Origin: Chrysomallon squamiferum
Lineage: Eukaryota > Mollusca > Gastropoda > Neomphalida > Peltospiridae
Direction of reading: 5' to 3'
DNA length: 64,000 nucleotides
Assembly: GCA_012295275.1 (NCBI GenBank)
Contig: CM022678.1
Span: 12,423,329 to 12,487,328, forward strand
The position numbers and the translations under genes were made by a program. The notes under the pieces were generated by a model. That model searched no databases, was not told the DNA's origin, and saw nothing but the letters and a program-made list of their open reading frames with translations. Positions 11,652 through 21,144 of the stretch are shown piece by piece (the first letter of the stretch is position 1; each line of letters starts with the position of its first letter).

Positions 11652-11792
11652 ACTTGATCATGATGATGTAGATGTAGATGGAGCAGATTGGAGGCTGTGG
11701 CAGTCACTCTCCACTCTCCAGGAAATGGAGAACTTCGTGGATGTTGTCATATTGTGTTTGACCAAACATAAACAGTTCCCACACAGTAACTC
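11652..11792 (-). pseudogene. EGFR-like exon: C-lobe
   Basis: Reads GVTVWELFMFGQTQYDNIHE through to LPQPPICSIYIY and IIMIKC, closely following the ErbB C-lobe. A TGA replaces the Arg of 'GERLPQPP', consistent with CGA to TGA change. Length and phase (2 + 46 codons + 1) are undisturbed. Confidence 0.9.
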
Positions 11793-12146
11793 CTGAACAA
11801 CAAAAAAAAAAAAATTAGTTACATCCATCGGTTTCAAATTTGTTTACATTCTGTATCAGTGAAATATTTTCACAAAGCAAGACTAGAAAAATTAAGATTC
11901 AATATATCGTTAATGAACGTGTAATATTAATTTTCGTACTTTATTATTATTAAAAAATATGAATTTCAATATGACTCAGAGAAATGTGTTTAGACTGTTT
12001 GCTCTTCTAAGTACACTTTATTATATATATTTTTCATTTTACAAGCAGTGTTAAAATTGATGCATCTTACATGAATATCATATTCAAATATCATTTCTGC
12101 ATTAAAATTATTAAAAAAAGAAGAAAAAAGATAAAAAGGTTATTAC

Positions 12147-12210
12147 CACAATTCCAGACATCAGTTTTGTGTGTGAATTTTCTGTCGAGAGCTAACCACT
12201 TGATTAGCAT
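12147..12210 (-). pseudogene. EGFR-like exon: P+1 loop and alpha-F start
   Basis: Reads MLIKWLALDRKFTHKTDVWN between 'tttcag' and 'gtaata', with the IKWLAL substrate loop and the DVW helix-F aspartate. No stop in this exon. Confidence 0.88.
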
Positions 12211-12515
12211 CTGAAACAGTGAAAAAGAATAAAATCTCGTTTTTCATATATTTTCCAGTTTATAGCATAATATATCTCAAATTTAATTTTTTTGAAATTT
12301 TAGCATATCAATATTCCCAATTTATAAAAAAAAAAAAATGAATTAAGACTATTCCAAGTTTCAGTTTTTAACTTCCCTATTAATAAGAAAATTGAATTTC
12401 AACTATTCAGAATTTCAGTTCTTCAGTGTTCCCTGTTAATAAAAAAACAGAATTTAAACCAATTTATCAGTGTTTTTGATTACTAAGAAATGTGAATTAC
12501 TACTATTCCATTCAC

Positions 12516-12607
12516 TTTTCCACCACCAGCTTAGTACTCTTCCTCACTGTAATCAAGAAGTTTAGCTAATCCAAAATCTGTGATCTTCACCTGATTCAGG
12601 GTTTGTA
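12516..12607 (-). pseudogene. EGFR-like exon: DFG and activation loop
   Basis: Reads NQVKITDFGLAKLLDYSEEE, then Tyr, a TAA stop, and AGGGK before a 'gtgaat' donor. The DFG magnesium-binding motif is intact; the stop falls just after the activation-loop tyrosine. Confidence 0.9.
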
Positions 12608-12660
12608 CTGTACAAAGATAAAAAAAAAAATAAATAATAAAATTTTATTCACAATTTCAG

Positions 12661-12662
12661 TG

Positions 12663-12743
<81 letters not shown>

Positions 12744-12745
12744 CG
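12661..12745. repeat. (ATT)n microsatellite
   Basis: Two long ATT runs in the intron between the catalytic-loop and DFG exons. Confidence 0.95.
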
Positions 12746-13099
12746 TTATTACTTTTATTATTCCTATTATTAGTACTTTTATTACGTTTATTATTGTTCT
12801 ATTATTACTGCATGAAATTGTTATAAGTACTATTATTTGAAATCTTGAAAATGTATTTACTTATTTATTATTTATTGTTTTGTAAAGCTGACTAACAAAG
12901 ATTCTAATTAACCTTTAAAAGGAAAAAAAATATTTTTTTAAATAGAGGAAGAAAAAAAAAACTACTTTCTATTGGATCTAGAAAACAAAACAAAAAATAA
13001 ACAACTATAAACAAACAAAAAAAAACAAAGCAAACAGACAATCAACAAAATGTGAAATCAAAACTTTATTAAAATAATTAGTTGACAAAGAATGCTCAC

Positions 13100-13163
13100 C
13101 AAGTTCATTTTTAGCAGCTAGATCTCTATGGACAATTCCCCTTTCCTCTAAATAAATCATTCC
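13100..13163 (-). pseudogene. EGFR-like exon: catalytic loop
   Basis: Sixty-four bases between 'ttttcag' and 'gtgagc' read GMIYLEERGIVHRDLAAKNE without a stop. Asp of HRD and Asn of AAKN, the catalytic residues, are intact. Ends in phase 1, matching the next exon. Confidence 0.92.
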
Positions 13164-13185
13164 CTGAAAACAACACAGTTTATAT

Positions 13186-13530
13186 GTGTTGTGTATATGT
13201 GTGATTAAGCATGTGTTTGTATGTCTCTGTGTGTATCTGTGTGTTGTCTGTATATGTATCTGTGTTGTCTGTGTGTTGTGTGTGTCTGTGTGTATCTGGG
13301 TGTTCTGGGTGTGTCTGTGTGTATATGTCTATGTTGTGTGTTTATGTCTGTGTGTATCTGTCTGTTGTGTGTATGTGTCTGTGTGCATCTGTCTGTATCT
13401 GTGTTTGTGTGCATTGTGTGTATATGGGTGTGTTGTGTGTATATGGGTGTGTTGTGTGTCTGTGTGTGTGTGTGATGTGTATCTGTGTGCTGTGTGTGTA
13501 TATATGGGTGTGTATGGATATATATTTGAC
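13186..13530. repeat. TG/TCTG-rich imperfect repeat
   Basis: Imperfect repeats of TGTGTGT, TCTGTGTGTAT and ATGGGTGTG. Both strands show long apparent ORFs (Cys/Val-rich or Thr/His-rich), which is expected when a repeat has no stop in several frames. It fills the intron between two kinase exons. Confidence 0.9.
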
Positions 13531-13539
13531 AGCACTCAC

Positions 13540-13805
13540 ACTGGCTATCTGAGTACATCAGTTGAGGAGGACTTTAGATCCAATGTGGTCTTTGTTTTTT
13601 CTCACGAGAACACAGCCAAGTGACATCAGCTGAGTGATCAACATCATCTGTGCCGTCATGCACACTGCGAGGATTTTGACACAACAGGGAGGCTTCACTG
13701 ACACCATCACCCATGTCTCCTCCAACAGCTCCTTGATCTGGTTAGGATCATCCTGTAATTCTTTAATAGCTTCTTGACATTTTCTCATTCTGGTATCCAG
13801 TATCC
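13540..13805 (-). pseudogene. EGFR-like exon: N-lobe through hinge
   Basis: Reads GYWIPE, then a TGA stop, then a frameshift, then EAIKELQDDPNQIKELLEE and the ErbB-typical LITQLMSLGC hinge, ending LLN-stop-CTQIAS before 'gtgagt'. The second TGA replaces the invariant Trp of the ErbB 'LLNWC' motif. Length 266 bp, not a multiple of three in a place where neighbouring phases need one. Confidence 0.9.
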
Positions 13806-13809
13806 CTGG

Positions 13810-14060
13810 TTAATAATAATAATAGTAATAACAACAACAACAATAATATAATAGTAATGATAATAATAATAACAATAATAATGACAGTAATAATAGTAAT
13901 AATAATAATAATAAAAGTGAAGGTAATACTAATAACAATAATAATAATAGTAATAGTACTAGTAGCAGTAGTAGCAACACTAATGATACCAAAGGTAATA
14001 ATGTAAGTAGTAGTTGTGATAGTAGCTGAAGTTGTAGAAGTATTTTTAGTAGTAACATTA
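13810..14060. repeat. Complex trinucleotide repeat
   Basis: Interrupted AAT, AGT and ACA triplets, again inside a kinase intron. Apparent poly-Ile/Leu/Thr ORFs on the minus strand are readings of the repeat. Confidence 0.9.
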
Positions 14061-14120
14061 TAATTAACATCCATCAGCTTGTGGTTGGAGGTAGAAAAAG
14101 ATATGTAATTTTATTCTCAC

Positions 14121-14219
14121 CTTATATACCATTCCAAATGCTCTGGAGCCAACAATTCCTCCTTGTTTCAGTTATAATTCTTTTATCAGTTTAAGCTGGG
14201 TGGGGTCAGAAACAAACCC
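14121..14219 (-). pseudogene. EGFR-like exon: juxtamembrane and P-loop
   Basis: Thirty-three codons with an acceptor-like 'ttatag' and donor 'aag|gtgaga'. The reading ends in GIVGSRAFGMVYK, the ErbB glycine loop with G replaced by R. One TAA stop lies before it. The exon ends in phase 0, joining K to the GYWIPE of the next block exactly as in ErbB kinases. Confidence 0.88.
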
Positions 14220-14401
14220 CTATAACTGAGATTATTACAGTTTTCTTCTTTTCATCAGTGTGAAAATAGAACAAAACATTCAGAAAATCTGAAACTATGT
14301 AAAATGAATATAATACAATAACTAATAATAATAATAATAATAATATAAATAATAATAATAATAATAACAGTAACAATAAAAACAAAATAAAAATAATTCC
14401 T

Positions 14402-14545
14402 CATGTAAAAGCTGGTAACGTATTTTCCAAATCCCAGAGCTCCACAGCTGATTTATCAAAGCTGTTTATGAGAAGGTTCACATAAAATAGCCCTTCCTGC
14501 TGATCAGTAAAAACAGACCATGTGTCAGATGGTTTCTACTGTCTC
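14402..14545 (-). pseudogene. Exon-like block, weakly WD-repeat-like
   Basis: After 'agagacag' the minus strand reads a stop codon, KPSDTWSVFTDQQEGLFYV and then SFDKSAVELWDLENTLPAF. The SFDxxxxxLWDLEN pattern resembles the end of a WD40 repeat, but one repeat is weak evidence. It lies upstream of the kinase relic where an ErbB ectodomain or membrane exon was expected, and it is neither. The right border is not clear. Confidence 0.3.
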
Positions 14546-16072
14546 TTATCAGCATCAGGCTTAATATTTAATATTCTCAGTAAACCACTCATTTCACTCA
14601 CTGAGCAATTTGACATTCAACACTAAATTAACTTGTTAATTAACTAGCTATGTTTTCAGTTAATATTTTAATTATGACTGCTTTTGAGTTAAATCCTATG
14701 TTAACAAATACCCATTTAGATTTATAATTATCTTAGTTGATAACTTAATGGGAATATAAATATCTTAGTTAATTAGTTTTCTTGTTACTCAAGTTAATTA
14801 ACTCAGTTAATAAGGTTAATCATGTTATTTAGTTAACTGACTAAGATAATAAATGAATTGTTTCAGTTGTAAAACTTAATTAACTCAGTTAATACGGTGA
14901 CACAGGGCCCGCACCTTTAAACATCTTGGATGCTTTATTAAGGCTCAGCCTAAGGTAACAAGGTGCTTTAATGGCCACCTAACAAGGAATATAAATGATA
15001 AATTGACAGAAATCTATGTAACTCAATAAGTCTGTCTATCCACTAGACAAATAAACAGAACACAAGTTAACATTCATTCATTCACTCATTCATATAGTTT
15101 GTAAAAACAATGGTTATAAAAAATCTCAAAGTTCTCTAAAGATAAGCTTTCATCCCTGTCCATTTCACAAAAAGAACTGACATAATTTTATAAGCAGATG
15201 ATATCAATACACATAATTACAAATGAAAGGATTTTTTTTTAATTTTTATTTTTTTTTATCTGTTACCATTATTTTTTTTGTTTTTTTATTTTTAATTTTT
15301 TATTTTTTTTGTTATATGTGAGCCTTTCCATGAGCATCAACACAAAAACCAACTACTTTATTTAAACCTAGGTATCATAATTATGTATATACACTTTATG
15401 AACAGGGAAAGACAGTGAAAGACAGAAAGAAAGTGAAAGGGAGAATCAGAAAGACTAGGAGAAAATTACAGATAGTGAGAGAGAAATAAAAAAGACAATG
15501 ACATCATAACTAAACCTGACTTTTACCTGCAGTTCTGTACTTTTAACATCATCAACTTTTATGTTAATTCTTGACACTATGAATGGTTGTCCAAATATCT
15601 TAGCCTAGATAACAATAAACACATTTTTTTAATTATTCATAATAACCATTGTTAGTGTTAAAGAACTATGTTACAGTTGGGAGAAATATTTACAGAACAA
15701 ATTGTCAAAACAGATAGATATTTACAGATTATATGTTCAGACATATATATATATATATACATAGATAGATATATAGGTAGATATATAGATAGACAAACAG
15801 ACTAAGTTACATAAAGTCACAGACTTACAGAGAGACAGAAGGTTAGAAAGATAGACAAATATAAGATAAAAGAATACAGAGGTACATAGATATATTTATT
15901 TAGGAGGTAAAAGTATTTAGAGACTGGTAGATATTGGGTAGATAGGTAGGTTGATAATGTAGACCAACAACAGACAAACAGACAAAGTAGACCAACAACA
16001 GACAGACAGACAAAAGATAGGTTATTGTAGACACTGGTAAACAGATATTTAGTTAATAGGACTAGGCAGACA

Positions 16073-16075
<3 letters not shown>

Positions 16076-16107
<32 letters not shown>
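16076..16107. repeat. (CA)n microsatellite
   Basis: Pure CA run in the intron between the two in-phase unidentified exons. Confidence 0.95.
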
Positions 16108-16109
<2 letters not shown>

Positions 16110-16315
16110 CAGAAAGAGCAAGAGAAGCTGACAGATTGGGAGTAGTAGGTAAACCAAATGACATTTATATATAATTAATCAAACACTGGTGATTTAAATG
16201 GAATACCTCTACTCTGTTGTAATAATCTATAGCCTTGTCTACAGATACACAATCAGACATCAGTGTCCATGCTATTCCACTGTTTGAATGAGTAACTGGA
16301 TCCTGGCAAATTGAA

Positions 16316-16560
16316 ACAGTAGCAGTAGTATTAGCAGGAGTGGTAGTAGTAGTAGTAGTAGAGGTAGTAGTAGTAGTAGTAGTAGTAATAATAGTTTTAG
16401 TAATAGCAGTATTAGCAGGAGAGGAGTAGGAGTAGCAGTTGTAACAGAAATAGAAACAATAGTAGTATTTGTAATAGTTGTAGTTGTAGTAGTATTAGTA
16501 ATAATAAGAAAAATACATTATAATAAGACTAATAACGATAATAATAATAATAATACAAAA
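16316..16560. repeat. AGT/AAT triplet-rich block
   Basis: Interrupted AGT/GTA and AAT triplets; no coding sense. Confidence 0.85.
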
Positions 16561-17430
16561 ATGTTAAAATAATAATCATAATAAGAAATTACATTATATT
16601 AACAATAAAAAAGTACAGTGTATGATAATAATACAAAATAAGGTACTAACAATAAAATTCACAATTAAATAACAGGATTCTAAAAGAAGAAAAGAATATA
16701 TATAAATAATAGCTTGCCATTTTAAGGTATTAACAATTAACAATCAAGAATTATAAAGAAACCCAAAAACAAAAACAAGAACAAGAACAGAGAGAGAGAG
16801 AGAGAGAGAGATGAACATAGAGAAGCTTCAAGTGGGAGAGACAAACAAATATAAATATTCATAAATAAGCAGAATGTGATGTTTATTATTAGATATATAG
16901 AAAGATAGATAGATAGCCGTGAACTGTAATTACCACTCACCATAACCTTTCACCATGGTTGCAATGTCAAGGACATCACCTAGTGACAGTGTCAGAAGTT
17001 GACTGTTCCTTTATCTGTGAGAATAGCTGGACAGTGCATCATATTACCCAGCATTCCTAGAGCAAAATAAATAAATAAATAAATGAGATGACAAATTTCA
17101 ATAAATATTAATGTCAAAAATAAAAACTAACTATAACTGTTTACTGGGATATCCTCCAAGTGCTGTTCCTTTAATCAGGAAGCTGTCTGCAACTGAAGGG
17201 AGACAACTACAAGATGATTCTACTGTTCCTACTGCACCTCTGTTAAAACTACATAGTTGCTATTATTATTAATACTACTGCTACTATTACTAAACTAGTT
17301 ATTATTACTACTGCTGCTACTACTACTATTACTAAACTAGTTATTACTACTGCTGCTACTACTATCTACTACAACTACAGCTATACTGACTCCTTTTCTA
17401 CATTAGCTTTTATTATCACTATCCTACTAT

Positions 17431-17436
17431 GTTAGC

Positions 17437-17493
<57 letters not shown>

Positions 17494-17498
17494 TATTA
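17431..17498. repeat. (ATT)n microsatellite
   Basis: ATT run preceded by CTA/CTG triplets from about 17,270. Confidence 0.95.
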
Positions 17499-17855
17499 GG
17501 GACTGAACTAAAAGCACAATCTAAAGATACATCAACACCATTATTGTGTCTGAGGTTTTTTCTCGTTGTTTACATGTAAAGTGCTTGGGAAATTCCTCCA
17601 AGACACATGGGACATTAATATATGGTAAACACTGTCACTGGTGCTTTCTTAAGGAATCCAGGACAGTAATGGTCTGCCAGTATTGGTCAGGGTGTAAAAT
17701 GTTATCTGTTTGTCTGAGGTGATAGAGAGTTCAAGAGAGAAGAAAGAATATCAAGCAAGGGAGAAAGATGTTTGAGACAATTCTCTGCATTGTGATTACT
17801 ATACTTTTATAAGATTGTACTGTTACTGTATGTCATGAAGTATAATAGCAGAGGA

Positions 17856-17932
17856 AATAAAGATGTTACTGAAATGGAACTTGTGTAGTTTTTGTGTGAG
17901 GGTGTTGTATTCACAAATGGCATTGCCGACAG
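17856..17932 (+). promoter_or_regulatory. Possible LTR end and primer-binding site
   Basis: An AATAAA at 17,856 is followed about 45 bp later by 'gttgtattcaca' and 'tggcattgccgacaggat'. A TGGC-beginning segment just after a sequence ending in CA is what a Gypsy 5' LTR/primer-binding junction looks like, and a gag-like ORF lies 1.5 kb downstream in the same orientation. No second LTR copy was found, so this stays weak. Confidence 0.25.
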
Positions 17933-18224
17933 GATTGTCAGTTGTTTAAGTTTAGACAATTGTCAAATTTAACAATAGACAGTTGGTAAATCTGAAATGA
18001 GAACAATCAAGACACAATTAAAGTGTGAGGCAGCTGCACTTTCCAGAAATATGCAGATGAAGACGAAGTGAAGATGATTGATGGAAAATGAAAGAAAGGG
18101 ATAATTATCACAGAAAATACATTAATGAACTTAATTGTGACAGAGCCATTACTAATGCAGTAATACTGAGAAGTATGATGTTTCCTGAATTCTGAGTTGC
18201 AAAGGAACAGAAAAACAAAGAACA

Positions 18225-18251
18225 TTAACACAACAACTGTGGAGAGGGGGG

Positions 18252-18307
<56 letters not shown>

Positions 18308-18535
18308 TATTATGGAATAAACTGCCTGGTGGATAATCAGGATAATTAACAGACTGATTCTGTGATTGTGTTGCTATTTTGATGTTTTGTTTCTCTTTGT
18401 GGTTAAATGTAAATTGCTATTATTGGCAACAAACAGTTCAACACTTGTGGAGAGAGAAGTATTATGACATAAACTGCATGATGGATAACATTGACATCAT
18501 TGTGTTGCTATTTTATTTTACTTCACTTTGTGTTT
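18225..18535. repeat. Imperfect duplication with (GA)n expansion
   Basis: A segment with 'actgtggagag', 'tattatg', 'aaactgc' and 'tggataa' is followed by 'tgtgttgctattttg'; the same order of landmarks recurs about 190 bp later (18,430-18,530). The first copy carries a long GA run (about 18,252-18,304), the second only 'gagagag'. Confidence 0.7.
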
Positions 18536-19423
18536 AAATTGTTGGCCACAAACAATGAAAGGTAGGTGATTGTGAAATGTTTGAATGTGAACAAATGACA
18601 GGTGAGGTATTCATATTACTTAAAGTTTTAGTATTAATTAACTGAACAATACTGGCATTCCCTCAATCAAACTGTTTTAACACTGTTTTAACACTATAAT
18701 ATGTAAACTAAAACTGATATTTGTAACTGGAGATTAATGGGAAAATTGTAAAAGTTATGATCTGAGGAATTTCCCTACAAACTATAATCACATAAAGAGG
18801 TGTAGCCTGCAACTGTTTTGGGACAGTTGGTGTCTAGAGTTGACTTTCACATGACCAGTTGTTTACAGGTGTGGACCCAGTGATGTCCAGTGATGGTCAG
18901 TAGCCTGGGCTTAGATAACATGTGAGGTAAACAGCCCTGAGTGGCAGCAATTAAGGGCATCTAAATTTAGGAAGTAAAGTTAAAATAAAGATTCTTGGAG
19001 AGATCAGTTATAATCTGATATTAAAAGTTAAAACTTGAAATACTGAATTAAAACAAAGTTAGTAGAATAAATGATTTTGTCATTTCATTTAGTGTGTAAT
19101 AATGAATTCAGAGTAAAGTAAATTTGTAATCACAAAGCACCATAAATTAAAATACTAATTTAAACACAAGTTTAAATTGACATAAAATATAATACTGGCT
19201 GCTGGCATGAGCATGGTATAACTCACTTTTTGTAAGATATCACTGAATTCCCAGCTGACTTTAATTTATAAAGCTTTGCAAAATGGCAAAAGCAATAAAG
19301 CTAAAAGATCATGTTGCAGGCTGCTTTACAGGAAGAAAGGGATGTGACTCAACGATTTAGTGAGGAATTGCTGAGTCCTAAACAAGGTGAAAGCAGCACC
19401 AAAGAGTAATAAATCTCACACCT

Positions 19424-19690
19424 ATGACTCAGTTATTTTATATCGGAAATGAGATAAAGGTGAGTAAATTTAATGAGTCAGACAATGGCCTCAGATTTAG
19501 AGATTTTCGGGATCAGGTTGAAAGGACATTTCTACATCAGAGCCTTGCAGAAAAGGTGCAGGCTAGTTTTATATTAGCTCACTTAGAAGGTGAAGCGAAA
19601 GAAGAAATTAGGTTGAGGTCACAACAAGAGCAAGAGAATCCAGAAGTGGTCTGGGATCAACAGTGCATGAACTTCAAAAGTTATTTTTGA
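19424..19690 (+). pseudogene. Gypsy gag, capsid fragment
   Basis: An 88-codon ORF with LRFRDFRDQVERTFLHQSLA and ILAHLEGEAKEEIRLR, typical of the retrotransposon gag domain that builds the particle shell. It stops early. About 100 bp on, a CX2(C)X4HX4C knuckle reads CISYNSPDHFTRDC, with Tyr for the second zinc-binding Cys. Confidence 0.75.
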
Positions 19691-19975
19691 TCAATCACAG
19701 AAGGAAGGCAAATCACTGAGAGAATTCTCTTACGTCTCTCTGAATTATTAGATAGAATGTACAGGAAAAACACTGAAAATGTGAGGGACTCAAGTTTGCA
19801 TTAGTTACAACAGCCCTGACCATTTCACTAGGGATTGCACTAGAAACAGGCAGAGAGTTTCCCAGCGGGTGGATAAGTAGAAGAGGAGGAAGTCAGTACC
19901 TAGGGGTTCAACAAGAGGACGAGGTTTGGTTGGAGACCAGCAAGAGCAGACAGGAAACTTCGACCCTCTACTGTT

Positions 19976-20325
19976 GTGAGTCAGACAGTAGAGGAAAAAG
20001 GTTCTGACTTATCTGAGTCTGTTTCCAATCAAGAGTTTGTCAGAACCGTTTCTGACTGTCCTATAGTTCAAGTGTCTATGGTAGGGGTCCATGTTGATTG
20101 GTTGTTAGATACTGGGTCAATAGTAACAACCATAACTGAGGATTTCTTCCACAATAATTCTGTTCCACTTACTATTCAGCTCCTTACAAGTCAAGGATGA
20201 CTCTAACTTAAGGATGCCAATGGATTGGATATTCTCTACTGTGGATATATTGAACTGGACATTGAAGCTCTAGGCAAATTAGTTCCTGTCAGAGGAATCT
20301 TGATGCTGAACAGGCCTAAATCAGA
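19976..20325 (+). pseudogene. Gypsy protease (retropepsin) fragment
   Basis: Contains the active-site reading DWLLDTGSIVTTI near the start, followed after a stop by a flap-to-C-terminal part with DILYCGYIELDIE and VPVRGIL. The DTGS catalytic motif is intact, but the frame is closed by a stop at 20,198-20,200. Confidence 0.72.
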
Positions 20326-20366
20326 CAGGACACCAAGGTTTTGAAAAGAGCATGAGTCTTATTAGA

Positions 20367-21060
20367 AGATGTAATGCACAAAGATGTGGAGCAATGGTGT
20401 AAAGAGTGTGAAAGGTGTGTGATGGCTAAACTGCCACAACTCAAACTGAAACTACCTTTGAGACCTACTGAAATTGTAGCCATGGATTTGACAGTGTTGG
20501 AGCCATCTTGAAGTGGCAAAGAAAATGTCTTAGTCATGACTGATGTTTTTACCAAGTTCACTGTGAAAGACCAGAAGGCAGAAACCACAGCAAAGATACT
20601 CGGAGTGGTTTCAGCGACATGGAGTACCAGAACGGTTACACTCTGACCAAGTAGAAACTTTAAATTGAAGGTAATAAGTAGTTTATGTACTCTTTATGGA
20701 GTGAAAAAGAGCAGAACCACTCCATATCACCCTGAAGTAAACGGACAGTGTGAGAGATTATGCAGGACACTGCATGATCTGCTCTGCACAATTTCCAATG
20801 AATGTAAGAAGAAATGGCCTTAGTACATACCTCAGCTTATTTATTACTACAATGCTGCAACTCATTCTACAACTGGCTTTTCACCATTTTATCCGAAGTT
20901 TGGAAACATCCAGGGCAGGAAAAGCATTCAAGATCACTGGAGAAGTCAAGTGTACAGAGTCACTGAAATGCTGGATCAAGATGGAAGGTTACACAAAGTT
21001 TGTCCTCTGGAAGATGACAAAGACATCAGGGTGGTGAACAGGTCAGAGATGAAACAGAGC
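20367..21060 (+). pseudogene. Gypsy integrase fragment
   Basis: Shows the two Cys of the zinc-binding finger (CKECERC), the first catalytic Asp region (VAMDLTVLEPS), the second (VPERLHSDQ) and the Glu region (PYHPEVNGQCERLCRTLHDL). All three acidic positions can be read, but internal stops and a frameshift interrupt the frame. A C-terminal tail (YRVTEMLDQDGR) follows. Confidence 0.8.
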
Positions 21061-21144
21061 CATGTTACACACAACCAGAAAGATGATTTGAACAACAGTC
21101 AGACAATGCAAGAAATGACAAATCTAACATGATCATCTAGCAAG

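Larger units (their letters stand above)
9210..14219 (-). pseudogene. EGFR/ErbB-type receptor tyrosine kinase pseudogene
   Basis: Eight minus-strand blocks, in order 14219-14121, 13805-13540, 13163-13100, 12607-12516, 12210-12147, 11792-11652, 11098-11009 and 9373-9210, spell an ErbB kinase from the juxtamembrane segment to the cytoplasmic tail. Intron phases mostly fit. The beta-3 lysine (AIKEL), HRDLAAKN, DFG (VKITDFGLAKLL) and TDVW motifs are readable. It is broken: stops in blocks 1, 2 (two), 4, 6 and 7, frameshifts in blocks 2 and 8, a small deletion after K-C-W in block 7, and Arg for the second glycine of the P-loop. In a working gene this kinase would pass growth-factor signals across the plasma membrane. 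Retained introns show a DNA-level duplicate, not a retrocopy. No ErbB ectodomain or membrane segment was found upstream. Confidence 0.9.
15527..17239 (-). pseudogene. Unidentified multi-exon gene relic
   Basis: Four exon-like minus-strand blocks with splice borders: 17239-17145, 17056-16941, 16302-16207 and 15604-15527. The first two join in consistent phase (…GTALGGYP then MLGNMMHCPAILTDKG) but the second has a one-base frameshift before LLTLSLGDVLDIATMVKGYG. The last two are open, 32 and 26 codons in phase 0 (for example VSVDKAIDYYNRVE, then AKIFGQPFIVSRINIKVDDV). I do not recognise the family. The helical pattern could suit a TPR/PPR-like protein, but that is a guess. It could continue into the 14.4 kb block or be independent of the kinase relic. 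Confidence 0.5.
19424..21100 (+). mobile_element. Decayed Ty3/Gypsy retrotransposon lacking reverse transcriptase
   Basis: Plus-strand remnants come in the order gag capsid (19,424-19,690), zinc knuckle (about 19,796-19,840), retropepsin (about 19,976-20,325) and integrase (about 20,367-21,060). Reverse transcriptase and RNase H, which should lie between protease and integrase, are missing: the text passes within a few dozen bases from protease flank to the integrase zinc-binding region. Each part has stops or frameshifts. A mobile-element relic with no intact open frame. Confidence 0.85.

Noticed and set aside
11652-13163. Reassigned stop codons or editing to rescue the kinase
   Set aside because: Stops include TAA and TGA, accompanied by frameshifts and a damaged P-loop, while neighbouring RING genes use the standard code.
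13186-13623. 145-codon Cys/Val-rich ORF (plus) and Thr/His-rich ORFs (minus)
   Set aside because: TG-rich repeat readings; the right end overlaps a real minus-strand kinase exon, and several frames are open at once as expected for a repeat.
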